Both the position numbers and the translations under genes were made by a program. The notes beneath the pieces were generated by a model. It was given only the letters and a program-made list of their open reading frames with translations, ran no database searches and was not told the DNA's origin. Positions 45,521 to 55,590 of a stretch of DNA of 64,000 nt are shown piece by piece (position 1 is the stretch's first letter; every line of letters begins with the position of its first letter). This stretch comes from Wenzhouxiangella sp. AB-CW3 (GTDB lineage: Bacteria; Pseudomonadota; Gammaproteobacteria; Xanthomonadales; Wenzhouxiangellaceae): the NCBI RefSeq assembly GCF_014725735.1, contig NZ_CP061368.1, forward strand, positions 883,225 to 947,224. Direction: 5' to 3'.

Positions 45521-46713
45521 GGTGCGTGTCTGGCCAGTCGGGGGCTGTCGCTGTCCAGGCCGCAGGCTCGCTTGACGAATAGTTGCCTCAGCGGCCACAG
45601 GGCGGATGCCGCGCCGAAGCCGATGGCAGCCGCGCGCCGGCCGAGCGGATTGCCGGCGGTGATTTCATTGATGGCATGGATGCCGCCGGCAATCAGCGTG
45701 CCGGCACTCAGGCGCCAGCGCTCGTAGCGCGCCAGCGCGCTGGCAGGATCCTCTTCTCCCTGCCAGTCAGCCAGTACTTCGGCCAGCGCGGCGGCATCCA
45801 TCAGCCCCAGGTTCAGGCCCTGGCCGGCCAGGGGATGCACCGTGCGTGCGGCATCGCCCAGCAGGGCCAGACGGCCGGCCACCAGTTGTCTGGACTGGCG
45901 GCGAACCAGGGGCAGGGTGTAGCGCCGGGTACAGGCCGAGGCCGGGCCGAACGGGGCGTCCTGATGGTCGTTGAGTTCATCCAGGAAATCGGCCTCGTCC
46001 ATGTCGCGCAGCGTCTGGGCGCGTTCGGCCGGCTGCGACCAGACGATGGAAGAGCGACCGTCGGCCAGCGGCAGCAGGGCCAGCGGGCCATGCTCGGTAA
46101 AGCGCTGCCAGGCAATGCCGGGGTTGGCCTGTTGGGTGGTGATGTGGGTGACCAGCGCGTGCTGGTTGTAGTGCCACAGGTCGGTTTCGATGCCGGCCTG
46201 TTCGCGCAGGCGGCTGCGGGCGCCGTCGGCGGCGACCAGCAGTTTCGCGCGGACGGGGTCGCCCGGGTCGATGTCCAGTTGCAACCGGTTTCGGCGCGCC
46301 TCGAATGCCGCGACCCCGGCCGGAGCCAGCAAGGCGACGTTGGTTTCATTGTCCAAAAGCGCCCAGGCAGCGGCTTGCAGCGCCGGGATCTCGACAATCC
46401 AGCCCAGGTCCTCAAGCCCGTGCTGGCTGGCAGCGAATTCGACCCGGCCGCCGTCGGCGTGCACGACCATGCGCGCATACGGCCCGATGCGTTCTGCCGG
46501 CACGTTGGGCCAGACGCCGGCGGCAATCAGTACGTTTCTTGCGCCTGGGCTGATGGCAACCACGCGCGGATCGAACTCCGACTTCGGATCGAGCGGGCTA
46601 GGGCGCTTGCGATCAACCAGCGCCACGCGCCGGCCCTGGCGGGCGAGCAGGGCGGCGGTGACCGCCCCGGCCACGCCGCCGCCGGCCAAGGCGACATCGA
46701 AATCCTTGCTCAT
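45517..46713 (-). CDS. ubiI: UbiI-like FAD monooxygenase of ubiquinone synthesis
   Basis: 398 residues. FAD motif DVALAGGGVAGAVTAALLARQG, the ADGARSRLREQAG segment and LLGDAARTVHPLAGQGLNLGL are typical of the UbiH/F/I hydroxylases. By position after ubiH it corresponds to UbiI, which adds the C5 hydroxyl in enterics. UbiF or UbiM type activity cannot be excluded from sequence. Four-base overlaps link it to ubiH and the DMT gene. Confidence 0.85.
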   Translation of the reverse strand: MSKDFDVALAGGGVAGAVTAALLARQGRRVALVDRKRPSPLDPKSEFDPRVVAISPGARNVLIAAGVWPNVPAERIGPYARMVVHADGGRVEFAASQHGLEDLGWIVEIPALQAAAWALLDNETNVALLAPAGVAAFEARRNRLQLDIDPGDPVRAKLLVAADGARSRLREQAGIETDLWHYNQHALVTHITTQQANPGIAWQRFTEHGPLALLPLADGRSSIVWSQPAERAQTLRDMDEADFLDELNDHQDAPFGPASACTRRYTLPLVRRQSRQLVAGRLALLGDAARTVHPLAGQGLNLGLMDAAALAEVLADWQGEEDPASALARYERWRLSAGTLIAGGIHAINEITAGNPLGRRAAAIGFGAASALWPLRQLFVKRACGLDSDSPRLARHAP

Positions 46714-47899
46714 GCTGACGGCTCCCGGGCCAGCGAGCTTACGGGCTCGCGAAAGCCCATGGCCGAGCGCACCAGGCGGCCGTTGAGCGACGGCCAGGCA
46801 GCATGGGCGACCAGGCCCAGTGACGAGCCTAGCCGTGCGGCCAGCGAGGGATTGGTGAAGGCGCGCGCCAGCGTATCGGTATAGGACACGGTGGATTGCT
46901 GGTCATGGCGACGGGCGTCGAGATAGGCAGCCAGCGTTTCGCTCGCGCCCGGATCGTCGGTCCCGGCAACGATTTCGGCGAGGGCAGCGACATCGCGCAG
47001 GCCCAGGTTGAAGCCCTGGGCCGAGACGGGATGCACCGTGTTGGCCGCATTGCCGATCACCACCGTGCGGCGGGCAACGGGGCGTTCGGTGCGCAGCAGG
47101 GCCAGCGGGTAGCAGGCGCGCTGACCGGGGCGCTGGAATCGACCCAGGGTCGAGCCGAAGCGCTGTTGCAGTTGCCATGCCAGCTCGTCGTCTTCCAGTG
47201 CCAGTGCCGAGTCGATGCGGTGACTGTCGTCGATCCAGACCACGCCCACGCGACCGGCCGGCTGCGGCAGCAAGGCCAGCGGCCCTTCGGCCGTGAAGCG
47301 CTCGAAGGCGCTGTCGGGGCGACGTTTCTCGGCCAGTACATTGAAGATCATGGCCGACTGGCCATAGTCGTGGTGCTGGCTGCTGATGCCGGCCAGTTCG
47401 CGCACCATCGAGTTCGTGCCGTCGGCGCCCACCAGCAAATCGGCGCTCAGCTCCCGACCATCCTCGAGCTGCAGTTGAACCGCCTTGTCGCTGGTCCTGA
47501 AGCCCGCCAGGCTGGCCGGGCAGTAGGTCTCGACGCCTTCGGTACGCTCCAGCGCCTCCAGCATGGCTGCGCCCAGTTCGCGCGCGACGATGACCGCACC
47601 GAAGCGTTTGTAGCCGTAGTCGCCGGCCTCAAGGGTCAGGTGACCGGGGGCGCCGGCGCGGGTGATCTCGATGCGCCGGATATCGCAGGCGGTCGGGCGC
47701 GAGTCGAGAATGCCGAGGTTGCCCAGGATATTGAGCGAGGCGGCATTGACTACCAGGGTACGGTCGTCGAAGCCCGGTGGTGCACCGGTCTGGCGCGGCG
47801 TGGCCTCGATCAGCGCCACCGAGCGCCCGGCCCGGCCCAGCGCGATGGCCAGCGCCGAACCGGCCAGCCCGCCGCCGACGATGACCACGTCGAAATGCT

Positions 47900-47903
<4 letters not shown>
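46710..47903 (-). CDS. ubiH: UbiH, 2-octaprenyl-6-methoxyphenol hydroxylase
   Basis: 397 residues. VVIVGGGLAGSALAIALGRAG, GADGTNSMVRELAGI and VIGNAANTVHPVSAQGFNLGLRD are the FAD and active-site motifs; the latter is typical of UbiH. It hydroxylates the ubiquinone precursor ring with oxygen and FAD, at the membrane. It lies between pepP and ubiI, as in E. coli, with four-base overlaps on both sides. Confidence 0.93.
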
Positions 47904-49197
<1,294 letters not shown>

Positions 49198-49201
<4 letters not shown>

Positions 49202-49740
49202 GACGAACGTGCCGATCTCGTCAGGTACTCCTCGCGCAGCAGCAGTATCGCCACGCGCACGAACTCGGTCAGTTCGGTGTAGGCCGACTCTTCTTCCTCC
49301 TGGTCGGATTCCGGGTCGGTAGCGGCCCGTGCAATCTGCTCGATCATGCGCAGGGCGTCGCCGGCTTCTTCCGATTCGATGACCGGTTCAGCGGCGCCGA
49401 AACCGGTCAGGAAACCCGAGCACCAGTGAGCCAGGCAGCGGGTGCGCTCCTTGAGCGGCCGGTCTTCGCTGGGCAGCAGCAGACGAAAGCTCATGTCGCT
49501 AGAGCCAAGCTCGGTCTTGAGCACTTTCAGCGCCGGGCCGAGCTGGTCGAGAATGCGCTCCGAGCTCCAGTCACCCACCTGCAGGGCGGCCAGGTGTGTG
49601 GCCAGTTCCTTCTCTTCCTGGTTGGGCCGGGCGCACAGCAGGCCGACCACCACGGCGTGGGTTTCGGAGACGCTGGCCGGGTCGCTGTCGGCCGCCAGGG
49701 CCAGCAGCCAGGCCAGTCGGGATTCCTGTTCACTGCTCAT
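49198..49740 (-). CDS. YgfB family (UPF0149) protein
   Basis: 180 residues from the ATG at 49740. The helical YgfB pattern is visible: ETHAVVVGLLCARPN, LRLLLP-like segment FRLLLPSEDRPLKERTRCLAHWCSGFLTGFG and a C-terminal ELTEFVRVAILLLREEY. It heads the ygfB-pepP-ubiH-ubiI cluster, as in enterics. YgfB proteins are small helical proteins with a poorly defined role. It is divergent from the zapA cluster. Confidence 0.93.
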
Positions 49741-49919
49741 TGAAAGGCTAGTCGCGGTTGAAAAACGGCAGTTTATCACCGGGGCTGCCGGTCCGGCGTG
49801 CCGGTGCCGGGCGAGGATGCAACCCGTGCCCCCGGAGGTTCCTGAATCATGGTGCTTGTAGAACCGATGCATAAAGTCCTATCATTAAGCCCTTGTAAAA
49901 ACAAGAATCCTGGGGCGCC

Positions 49920-50147
49920 ATGGACTCGCTGCAAGAAACGACGGGAGATCTGGATCGGTTGCAACAGCGGCTCTCGGAGCTGCTGGAGCTGCTCAACCGG
50001 CTGGAGGAAGAGAACAATTCACTGCGTGCCCGACAGGAGTCCCTGGTGGCCGAACGGGCCACGCTGGTGCAGCGCAACGAGGAAGCGCGATCGCGGGTCG
50101 AAGGCATGATTGAGCGACTCAAGGCACTCGAAGAGGCGGGCACGTGA
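49920..50147 (+). CDS. Small coiled-coil protein, TIGR02449/ZapB-like
   Basis: 75 residues, almost wholly a predicted coiled coil (LDRLQQRLSELLELLNRLEEENNSLRARQ). It has the same position before zapA as a family of ZapB-like division proteins in gammaproteobacteria. It overlaps zapA by four bases (GTGA). A role with ZapA at the division site is inferred. Confidence 0.85.
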   Translation: MDSLQETTGDLDRLQQRLSELLELLNRLEEENNSLRARQESLVAERATLVQRNEEARSRVEGMIERLKALEEAGT

Positions 50148-50452
50148 ACGATCTCAATCAGCCGGCCGAGCCGGTGACCGTCCGGATTCTCGACCGGGAG
50201 TATCGGGTCATGTGCACGCCGGACCAGCGTCGCAACCTGATGGAGTCGGCACTGTTTCTCGATCAGCAGATGCGCGAGATCCGCAATTCCGGCAAGGTTT
50301 CCTCGATCGACAAGATTGCCGTAATGGTGGCATTGAATCTCTCCGAGGAACTGCTGCATCTGCGTCAGGAGGCCAGTGAAAGGCGCGAGAAGGTCGATCA
50401 GAGAGTCCGTGATCTGGCCGATCAACTTGATAAGGCGCTGGGACAGGATTAG
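50144..50452 (+). CDS. zapA: Cell-division protein ZapA
   Basis: 102 residues from a GTG at 50144. VTVRILDREYRVMCTPDQRRNLMESALFLDQQM is the N-terminal FtsZ-contact domain; a coiled coil follows (ASERREKVDQRVRDLADQLDK). It stabilises the FtsZ ring. Its last codons carry the 6S RNA promoter (50427-50455). Confidence 0.95.
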   Translation: MNDLNQPAEPVTVRILDREYRVMCTPDQRRNLMESALFLDQQMREIRNSGKVSSIDKIAVMVALNLSEELLHLRQEASERREKVDQRVRDLADQLDKALGQD

Positions 50453-50455
50453 ACT
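50427..50455 (+). promoter_or_regulatory. Sigma70 promoter for 6S RNA inside the zapA 3' end
   Basis: TTGATA at 50427-50432 and TAGACT at 50450-50455 are exactly 17 bases apart, which places transcription start near 50462. The -10 hexamer overlaps the zapA stop codon. Confidence 0.6.
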
Positions 50456-50461
50456 GGTGGC

Positions 50462-50660
50462 CAAGGCGCTCTCTGCAGTGTTCGCCAGTGGGATCGCATT
50501 ATGCCTTGTCCCTACTTTCCGACCTAGGGATGGCGACTTTCCGGCTGGTGTGCATATTCGCTCGACCGAGCGAATCGCCTGAAGGCTGGAAGAGCCAACC
50601 CACCTGAACCTCTGGTTCAAGGTCACCGACCCGCAGCGGCACAGGTGGAGAGCGCCGCTT
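50462..50660 (+). ncRNA. ssrS: 6S RNA
   Basis: About 195 bases between zapA and ygfA, the standard ssrS place. The closing stem is perfect: GGCGCTCTC at 50465-50473 pairs with GAGAGCGCC at 50648-50656. Conserved segments are visible: CTGCAGTGTTCGCCAGTGGG at the 5' side, GTGTGCATATTCGCTCGACC in the middle, and CACCTGAACCTCTGGTTCAA near the 3' side, matching the E. coli layout. 6S RNA binds sigma70 RNA polymerase holoenzyme in slow growth. The 3' end is approximate. It is probably processed from a transcript that continues into ygfA. Confidence 0.9.
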
Positions 50661-50689
50661 GATTTCCCCGATGCGCTATCCTGCGCATT

Positions 50690-51286
50690 ATGAGCACCGT
50701 GTCAGGCAAGGATGAGCGCAAGTCCGATTTGCGTGCCCGATTGGTGGCTGAACGTCAGCGGCTGACTGCCGCCCGCAGGCAGCAGCTGGACGACCAGATC
50801 TGTGCCCACCTGCAACGACTGGCCGATCGGGATGAGGGCGAGAATCTGGCCGCATACATCGCGTTCAACGGCGAGCCGGATTTGATGCCGGCTCTCGAGG
50901 CCCTGCATCATGCCGGGCGGCGCATTCTCTTGCCGGTCGTCAACGATCAACGCATGCATTTCCTGCGCTGGACACCTGACATGGCAATGCGGCCCAATCG
51001 TTTCGGGATTCCAGAACCCGTTGGCGGTCCCGAGTGCCCGCCGGACCGCCTGCATCTGGTCTTTATGCCGCTGGTCGCCTTTTCACCCATCGGCACCCGT
51101 CTGGGCATGGGAGCCGGCTTCTACGACAGAACCTTCGGCTTCCGACTCGACGATCCCGACGCCGGACCCCGGCTGGTCGGCACCGCCTACGCCCTGCAGG
51201 AAGTCGACGGCCTGCCGGCCGACGAATGGGATGTGCCATTGGATGCGGTGGTGACGGATCGTGGGGTGAGGAGGTTTAGGGCGTGA
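50690..51286 (+). CDS. ygfA: 5-formyltetrahydrofolate cyclo-ligase
   Basis: 198 residues. KDERKSDLRARLVAERQRL at the N-terminus and the C-terminal signature GTRLGMGAGFYDRTFGFR fit the family. It turns 5-formyl-THF into 5,10-methenyl-THF and lies directly after 6S RNA, as in E. coli. Its last codon and stop run into the GTGACAG repeat array. Confidence 0.95.
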   Translation: MSTVSGKDERKSDLRARLVAERQRLTAARRQQLDDQICAHLQRLADRDEGENLAAYIAFNGEPDLMPALEALHHAGRRILLPVVNDQRMHFLRWTPDMAMRPNRFGIPEPVGGPECPPDRLHLVFMPLVAFSPIGTRLGMGAGFYDRTFGFRLDDPDAGPRLVGTAYALQEVDGLPADEWDVPLDAVVTDRGVRRFRA

Positions 51287-51450
51287 CAGGTGACAGGTGA
51301 CAGGTAACAAGTAACAGGGGCAGGGCCTGGTGGCCTTGAAATGCTTCGGTGGCCAATGGAGTGGCCCTGCCGATAGCCAATGTCCATTGAACATCCGATA
51401 ACCATGCCAGATTTTTACCCGTTACCTGTCACTCGTCACCTGTTACCTTA
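51283..51450. repeat. Intergenic element B: GTGACAG/GTAACAG arms around a core
   Basis: The left arm (51283-51325) has three GTGACAG copies followed by GTAACAA and GTAACAG. The right arm (51413-51450) is its approximate reverse complement (GTTACCTGTCACTCGTCACC and similar). The core (about 51326-51412) holds GGCCAATGG at 51351-51359 and TCCATTGA at 51383-51390, a pair also found in element C with a shorter spacing. It overlaps the ygfA stop codon and lies before the EVE gene. No protein is encoded. Confidence 0.75.
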
Positions 51451-51505
51451 CTCCGCTCTTGCTAAACTCCCTGGCTGACACGCTCAAGCGAACGGAGGCA
51501 CTGAT

Positions 51506-51973
51506 TTGAACTACTGGCTGATGAAATCCGAGCCCGATGTGTTCGGAATCGATGATCTCAAGGCGCGCCCGAAGCAGACCGAGCCGTGGGACGGGGTGCG
51601 CAATTACCAGGCGCGCAATTTCATGCGCGACGAGATGAAGGTGGGCGACCGGATCCTTTTCTACCATTCCAACTGCAAGCCGCCGGCTGCTGTCGGAATT
51701 GCGGAAGTGGCGAGCAAGCCGTATCCGGATCCGACCCAGTTTGACCCGGACTCGAAGTATTACGACCCCAAGAGCGATCCGGATGATCCGCGCTGGATCC
51801 TGGTGGACGTCAAGTACGTGCGTCATCTCAAGCGCCCGATTTCGCTGCAGGAGATCAAGCAGCACGCCGATGCGCTCGATGGCCTGCAGTTGATCAAGCG
51901 CGGCAATCGCCTTTCCGTGATGCCGGTATCGGCCGAGCATTTCGACTACATCGTGGGCATGGAAAACGAATGA
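51506..51973 (+). CDS. EVE-domain protein (thymocyte nuclear protein 1-like)
   Basis: 155 residues from a TTG at 51506 with GGAGG seven bases upstream. [37 protein letters not shown] and [14 protein letters not shown] match the EVE/PUA-like fold, which binds modified nucleobases such as 5-methylcytosine derivatives. The natural ligand is unknown. It overlaps rpiA by four bases (ATGA). Confidence 0.93.
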   Translation: MNYWLMKSEPDVFGIDDLKARPKQTEPWDGVRNYQARNFMRDEMKVGDRILFYHSNCKPPAAVGIAEVASKPYPDPTQFDPDSKYYDPKSDPDDPRWILVDVKYVRHLKRPISLQEIKQHADALDGLQLIKRGNRLSVMPVSAEHFDYIVGMENE

Positions 51974-52626
51974 GCCAGCAAAGACTCAAGATCGAGGTGG
52001 CGCGGGCCGCGCTCGAGTACGTGGAAGACGGCATGTTGCTGGGGGTGGGCACCGGCAGCACCGTCAACGCCTTCATCGACGAACTGGCCGCCTCCGGCAA
52101 ACGCCTGGAAGGCGCCGTGTCATCCTCGGAAGCCACCACTCAAAGACTGGAAGACATCGGCGTGAAGGTCATGGATCTCAATCACACCGGCGATCTTTCT
52201 CTCTACATCGACGGCGCCGACGAGGTCGATCCGCACCGGCGCCTGATCAAGGGCGGCGGCGGGGCGTTGACGCGCGAGAAGATCATCGCCGCGGCCAGCC
52301 GGCAGTTCGTCTGTATTGTCGATGAGTCGAAGTGCGTCAAGCTGCTCGGCGAGTTTCCGTTGCCGGTCGAGGTCATTCCCATGGCGCGCGCCTACATCTC
52401 GCGTCAGCTCACGCGCCTGGGAGGCCAGCCGGAACTGCGCGAGAACTTCGTGACCGACAATGGCAACCTGGTCCTGGATGTGCGCAACCTCGACCTGGTC
52501 GATCCGCTGAAGATGGAAACCGAGATCAACCAGTTGCCGGGAGTGGTGACCTGCGGACTGTTTGCCCACCGACGGGCCGACGTGGTGCTGGTGGCGACCG
52601 AAAGCGGCATCGACCGGCTCAAGTAA
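51970..52626 (+). CDS. rpiA: Ribose-5-phosphate isomerase A
   Basis: 218 residues. [43 protein letters not shown] and [14 protein letters not shown] are RpiA signatures. It interconverts ribose- and ribulose-5-phosphate. It follows the ygfA region as in enterics. dusA begins nine bases later. Confidence 0.97.
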   Translation: MSQQRLKIEVARAALEYVEDGMLLGVGTGSTVNAFIDELAASGKRLEGAVSSSEATTQRLEDIGVKVMDLNHTGDLSLYIDGADEVDPHRRLIKGGGGALTREKIIAAASRQFVCIVDESKCVKLLGEFPLPVEVIPMARAYISRQLTRLGGQPELRENFVTDNGNLVLDVRNLDLVDPLKMETEINQLPGVVTCGLFAHRRADVVLVATESGIDRLK

Positions 52627-52635
52627 AGTCGGCAA

Positions 52636-53628
52636 ATGATGCTTGATCGCCGAATCAGCGTGGCCCCCATGATGGACTGGACCGATCGTCATTGTCGGTA
52701 CTTCCACCGTCAGCTCGCACCGGCTGCGTTGCTGTATACCGAGATGGTGACCACCGGGGCCGTGATTCATGGCGATCGCGAACACCTTCTGGGATTCGAT
52801 CCAGCCGAGCATCCGGTGGCCCTGCAGCTTGGTGGCAGCGACCCCGATGAGCTGGCCCGGGCCGCGGCGATCGGCGCGGATTTCGGCTATGACGAGATCA
52901 ACCTCAATGTCGGCTGCCCGTCCGACCGGGTGCAGAAGGGCCGTTTCGGGGCCTGCCTGATGAAAGAACCCGAGTTGGTCCGGGATTGTCTGGCTGCCAT
53001 GCGCGAGACCGTCGCGGCGCCGGTAACGGTCAAGACCCGAATTGGTGTGGATGACCTCGACAGCGAGACTTTTCTGCACCAGTTTGTCGCCACCGTGGCC
53101 GAAAGCGGCGTCGAGGTCTTCATTCTGCATGCCCGCAAGGCCTGGCTTTCCGGGCTGAGCCCGAAGCAGAACCGCGAGATTCCCCCCCTGGCCTACGAAC
53201 GGGTGCATGGCATCAAGCAGGCCTTCCCCGACCTGACCATCGTGCTCAACGGGGGCGTGGTCGATGTGGCCGGCGCGGCTGCCGAGCTGGAGCACGTCGA
53301 TGGTGTCATGCTTGGCCGCGCTGCCTACCAGAATCCCTGGATCCTGGCCGAACTCAGCCAGCGGCTGGGCCTGCCGGCCGCCGAGTCGCGGCGCGGCGTG
53401 ATCGAGCGCATGGGCGACTATGCGCGCGGTCACATCGAGCGAGGCGGTCGGTTGCAGCAGGTCGCTCGCCACATGCTCGGCCTGTTCCACTGTCAACCCG
53501 GCGCCCGTGGCTGGCGTCAGAAGCTCAGCCAGAACATGCACCTGCCCGATGCCGGGCCTGAACTGTTCTACGATGCGACCCCGGAGTCGCCTCCGGCTGG
53601 GCACGTCGCCTCGCGAAGGTGCGGGTGA
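52636..53628 (+). CDS. dusA: tRNA-dihydrouridine synthase A
   Basis: 330 residues. ISVAPMMDWTDRHCRYFHRQL, QLGGSDPDEL and NLNVGCPSDRVQKGRFGACLM (catalytic Cys) are Dus signatures; the DusA type is indicated by length and the N-terminal motif. It reduces U20/U20a of tRNA with FMN and NADPH. Its end overlaps a small membrane-protein gene (GTGA). Confidence 0.95.
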   Translation: MMLDRRISVAPMMDWTDRHCRYFHRQLAPAALLYTEMVTTGAVIHGDREHLLGFDPAEHPVALQLGGSDPDELARAAAIGADFGYDEINLNVGCPSDRVQKGRFGACLMKEPELVRDCLAAMRETVAAPVTVKTRIGVDDLDSETFLHQFVATVAESGVEVFILHARKAWLSGLSPKQNREIPPLAYERVHGIKQAFPDLTIVLNGGVVDVAGAAAELEHVDGVMLGRAAYQNPWILAELSQRLGLPAAESRRGVIERMGDYARGHIERGGRLQQVARHMLGLFHCQPGARGWRQKLSQNMHLPDAGPELFYDATPESPPAGHVASRRCG

Positions 53629-54044
53629 ACCTGCGAAATCCGGCCGTGCCCGGCCTCATCCAGGACCCGGAGTGGCGCCTGCCACGGCACACGCCATTGG
53701 TCGGACGAAACAAGGCCGAGGTGGAAACCGAAGCGGCGCTCGTGCTGGTGGTTTACGTGGTTGTTCTGGTCTTCGCCGATGTGGAAACCTGGTCGGCGAA
53801 CTGGAAGGAAATGATGTTCTGGTCGGCGACCATGACTTATTTCTTCGCCGTCTTGTCCCCAGAGCGGACATTTGGCGGCGACGCGGAGATTGTTCTGCAA
53901 TTGCTGCTCGGAACGCTGCTGGCCGCAGCACTGATGCTGCTGTTCACGTTCCCCCTTTGGACTTTGCTGTTTTCTCCCGGACCTGGTTGTGCAATTGCCG
54001 TTATCGGCAATGCGGTTCAGCGTCGAATGTGGGATCATATGTAG
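53625..54044 (+). CDS. Small integral membrane protein, unknown
   Basis: 139 residues from a GTG at 53625 that overlaps the dusA stop. Hydrophobic segments are ALVLVVYVVVLVFADV, MMFWSATMTYFFAVLS and VLQLLLGTLLAAALMLLFTF, so about three to four membrane passes. I do not recognise the family. The overlapping start and clean frame support a real gene; the function is unknown. Confidence 0.6.
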   Translation: MNLRNPAVPGLIQDPEWRLPRHTPLVGRNKAEVETEAALVLVVYVVVLVFADVETWSANWKEMMFWSATMTYFFAVLSPERTFGGDAEIVLQLLLGTLLAAALMLLFTFPLWTLLFSPGPGCAIAVIGNAVQRRMWDHM

Positions 54045-54148
54045 CTGGCCCGTTCGGGCTTGCAGCAATCGGGTCTGTCTGCCCCCCGCGACTGCCCGAA
54101 CTCATTAGTGACTTCATCCCCAATGCAATCTTCAAGGAACCGACTTTC

Positions 54149-55066
54149 GTGATCGTTCGCACTCCCGAGGAATTTCGCAGGCAGATTGATGCCGGCTGGC
54201 TCAACAACGATTCGCTGGCCGTGCCGCGTGCCGTGTTCCTGGTCGAGCCGGCCACTGCCCACCTGTCCGAGCAGTCGGCTCGTGACAACGTCTACATGGA
54301 CCTGAGTGTCGATATCGATGCCGCCCGGCGTCTGGATCAGCATCGTCAGCTGGCCGAGCGCATTACCGCCTGCGGCGTGCCGGTGGTGCGCTTCCCCGGC
54401 GGGCCGGATACGCCCGATGATCTGTTTCCGAACAATGTCTTTGCCACCGCACCGGGGCGTTTCATCGTCGGTGCCATGCGTTACCCGGATCGTCAGGCCG
54501 AAGCGCAGCGGGGCGATATTCGGTCCTTCTTTACCGGCCTGCTGGAATATGAGGAAATCGACCTGTCCCGACGCGACATGGTGGCCGAACTCACCGGAGC
54601 GCTGATCATTGATCGGGCACGCCGTATCGGTTTCTGCGGCATGACGCAGCGGGTTGACGATGCCGGCTGCCAGGCCATGCACGAGGCCTTCGGCCTGGCG
54701 CTGAGTTTCCAGTTCGAACTGCAAGCCGACGAGTATCACACCAACGTGGTCATGGCGGTTCTGGCCTCGCGCGCACTGGTGATCTGTCCGTCGGCATTTG
54801 TCGACCCCGACGTTCCGGCGGCCATCGCCGAAGCCTATCCCGGCCATGTGCTGGAAATCACGGCCGAGGAAAAAGTGGCCTTTGCCGGCAACTGCATCGC
54901 CGTCAGCGACCAGGATGTGTTCTTCAGCCAGACAGCCATCGATGCTCTGAAGCCCGAGAGCCTGGGTAAGCTCGAAAGCTGGGGATTCAGGATCCACGGC
55001 GTCGAACTTGACGAGATCGAAAAGGCCGGGGGCAGCCTGCGGTGTTGTGTGGCGGAGATATATTGA
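54149..55066 (+). CDS. Amidinotransferase-superfamily hydrolase (CtlX/DDAH-like)
   Basis: 305 residues from a GTG at 54149 with AAGGA upstream. GPDTPDDLFPNNVFAT, EYHTNVVMAVLAS (catalytic His) and GGSLRCCVAEIY (catalytic Cys299 or Cys300) match the guanidine-modifying enzyme superfamily. The closest types are CtlX (citrulline hydrolysis) and dimethylarginine hydrolase; substrate is not decided. The stop lies one codon before repeat element C. Confidence 0.78.
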   Translation: MIVRTPEEFRRQIDAGWLNNDSLAVPRAVFLVEPATAHLSEQSARDNVYMDLSVDIDAARRLDQHRQLAERITACGVPVVRFPGGPDTPDDLFPNNVFATAPGRFIVGAMRYPDRQAEAQRGDIRSFFTGLLEYEEIDLSRRDMVAELTGALIIDRARRIGFCGMTQRVDDAGCQAMHEAFGLALSFQFELQADEYHTNVVMAVLASRALVICPSAFVDPDVPAAIAEAYPGHVLEITAEEKVAFAGNCIAVSDQDVFFSQTAIDALKPESLGKLESWGFRIHGVELDEIEKAGGSLRCCVAEIY

Positions 55067-55068
55067 TG

Positions 55069-55290
55069 AGGTAAAAGGTAAAAGGTAAAAGGTAAAAGGT
55101 GAAAGGTGAAAGGTGAAAGGTGAAAGGTGAAAGGTGAAAGGTGAAAGGGTCGAGCGGGTAGCGTTGATGGCTCCAGGGCCAATGGCACGACAAATCCCAT
55201 TGACTACCGCCTGGCCACCTGAATCTCTCCCTCGTGTTACCTTTTTCGTTTCACCTTTTCCCTTTCACCTTTTGCCGTTCACATTCAACC
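55069..55290. repeat. Intergenic element C: 11-copy heptamer array and mirrored arm
   Basis: The left arm is a perfect heptamer array: AGGTAAA four times (55069-55096), then AGGTGAA seven times (55097-55145). The right arm (about 55233-55290) is a degenerate complementary array of TTTCACCTTTT-type units. The core (55150-55232) holds GGCCAATGG at 55177-55185 and CCCATTGA at 55196-55203, and TGATGGCT as in element A. No protein is encoded in the 286-base gap. Confidence 0.85.
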
Positions 55291-55352
55291 ACCATTAAGC
55301 CCAACCCGCTAAAATCATCGACAACCAGCCATCCGGAGTGCCGGAAACGCTC

Positions 55353-55586
55353 ATGTTTCGTCTGATCAAGAATATGCTGCTTGCGCTTACCCTGACCATG
55401 GTCATGGTGGTGTCGGCGTGGGCGCTCAGTCTGCAGGAAGCGGCCGAGCGGGTTGCGCGGCAGTATGATGCCGAGGTGGTGTCGGCGCGTACGGTCGAGC
55501 GAGACGGGCGTCGCATTCACGTCATTCGCATCCTGACCCGGGATGGTGTGGTTCGTACCGTACGTGTGCCGGCTGACGAGAGGTGA
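55353..55586 (+). CDS. Small exported PepSY-like protein
   Basis: 77 residues from the ATG at 55353. The signal peptide is KNMLLALTLTMVMVVSAWA. The mature part (LSLQEAAERVARQYDAEVVSARTVERDG) resembles a single PepSY-like unit. It is four bases before the response-regulator gene, so it is probably the first gene of the two-component operon. It could be a periplasmic modulator of the sensor kinase; this is inference. Confidence 0.75.
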   Translation: MFRLIKNMLLALTLTMVMVVSAWALSLQEAAERVARQYDAEVVSARTVERDGRRIHVIRILTRDGVVRTVRVPADER

Positions 55587-55590
55587 TCTG

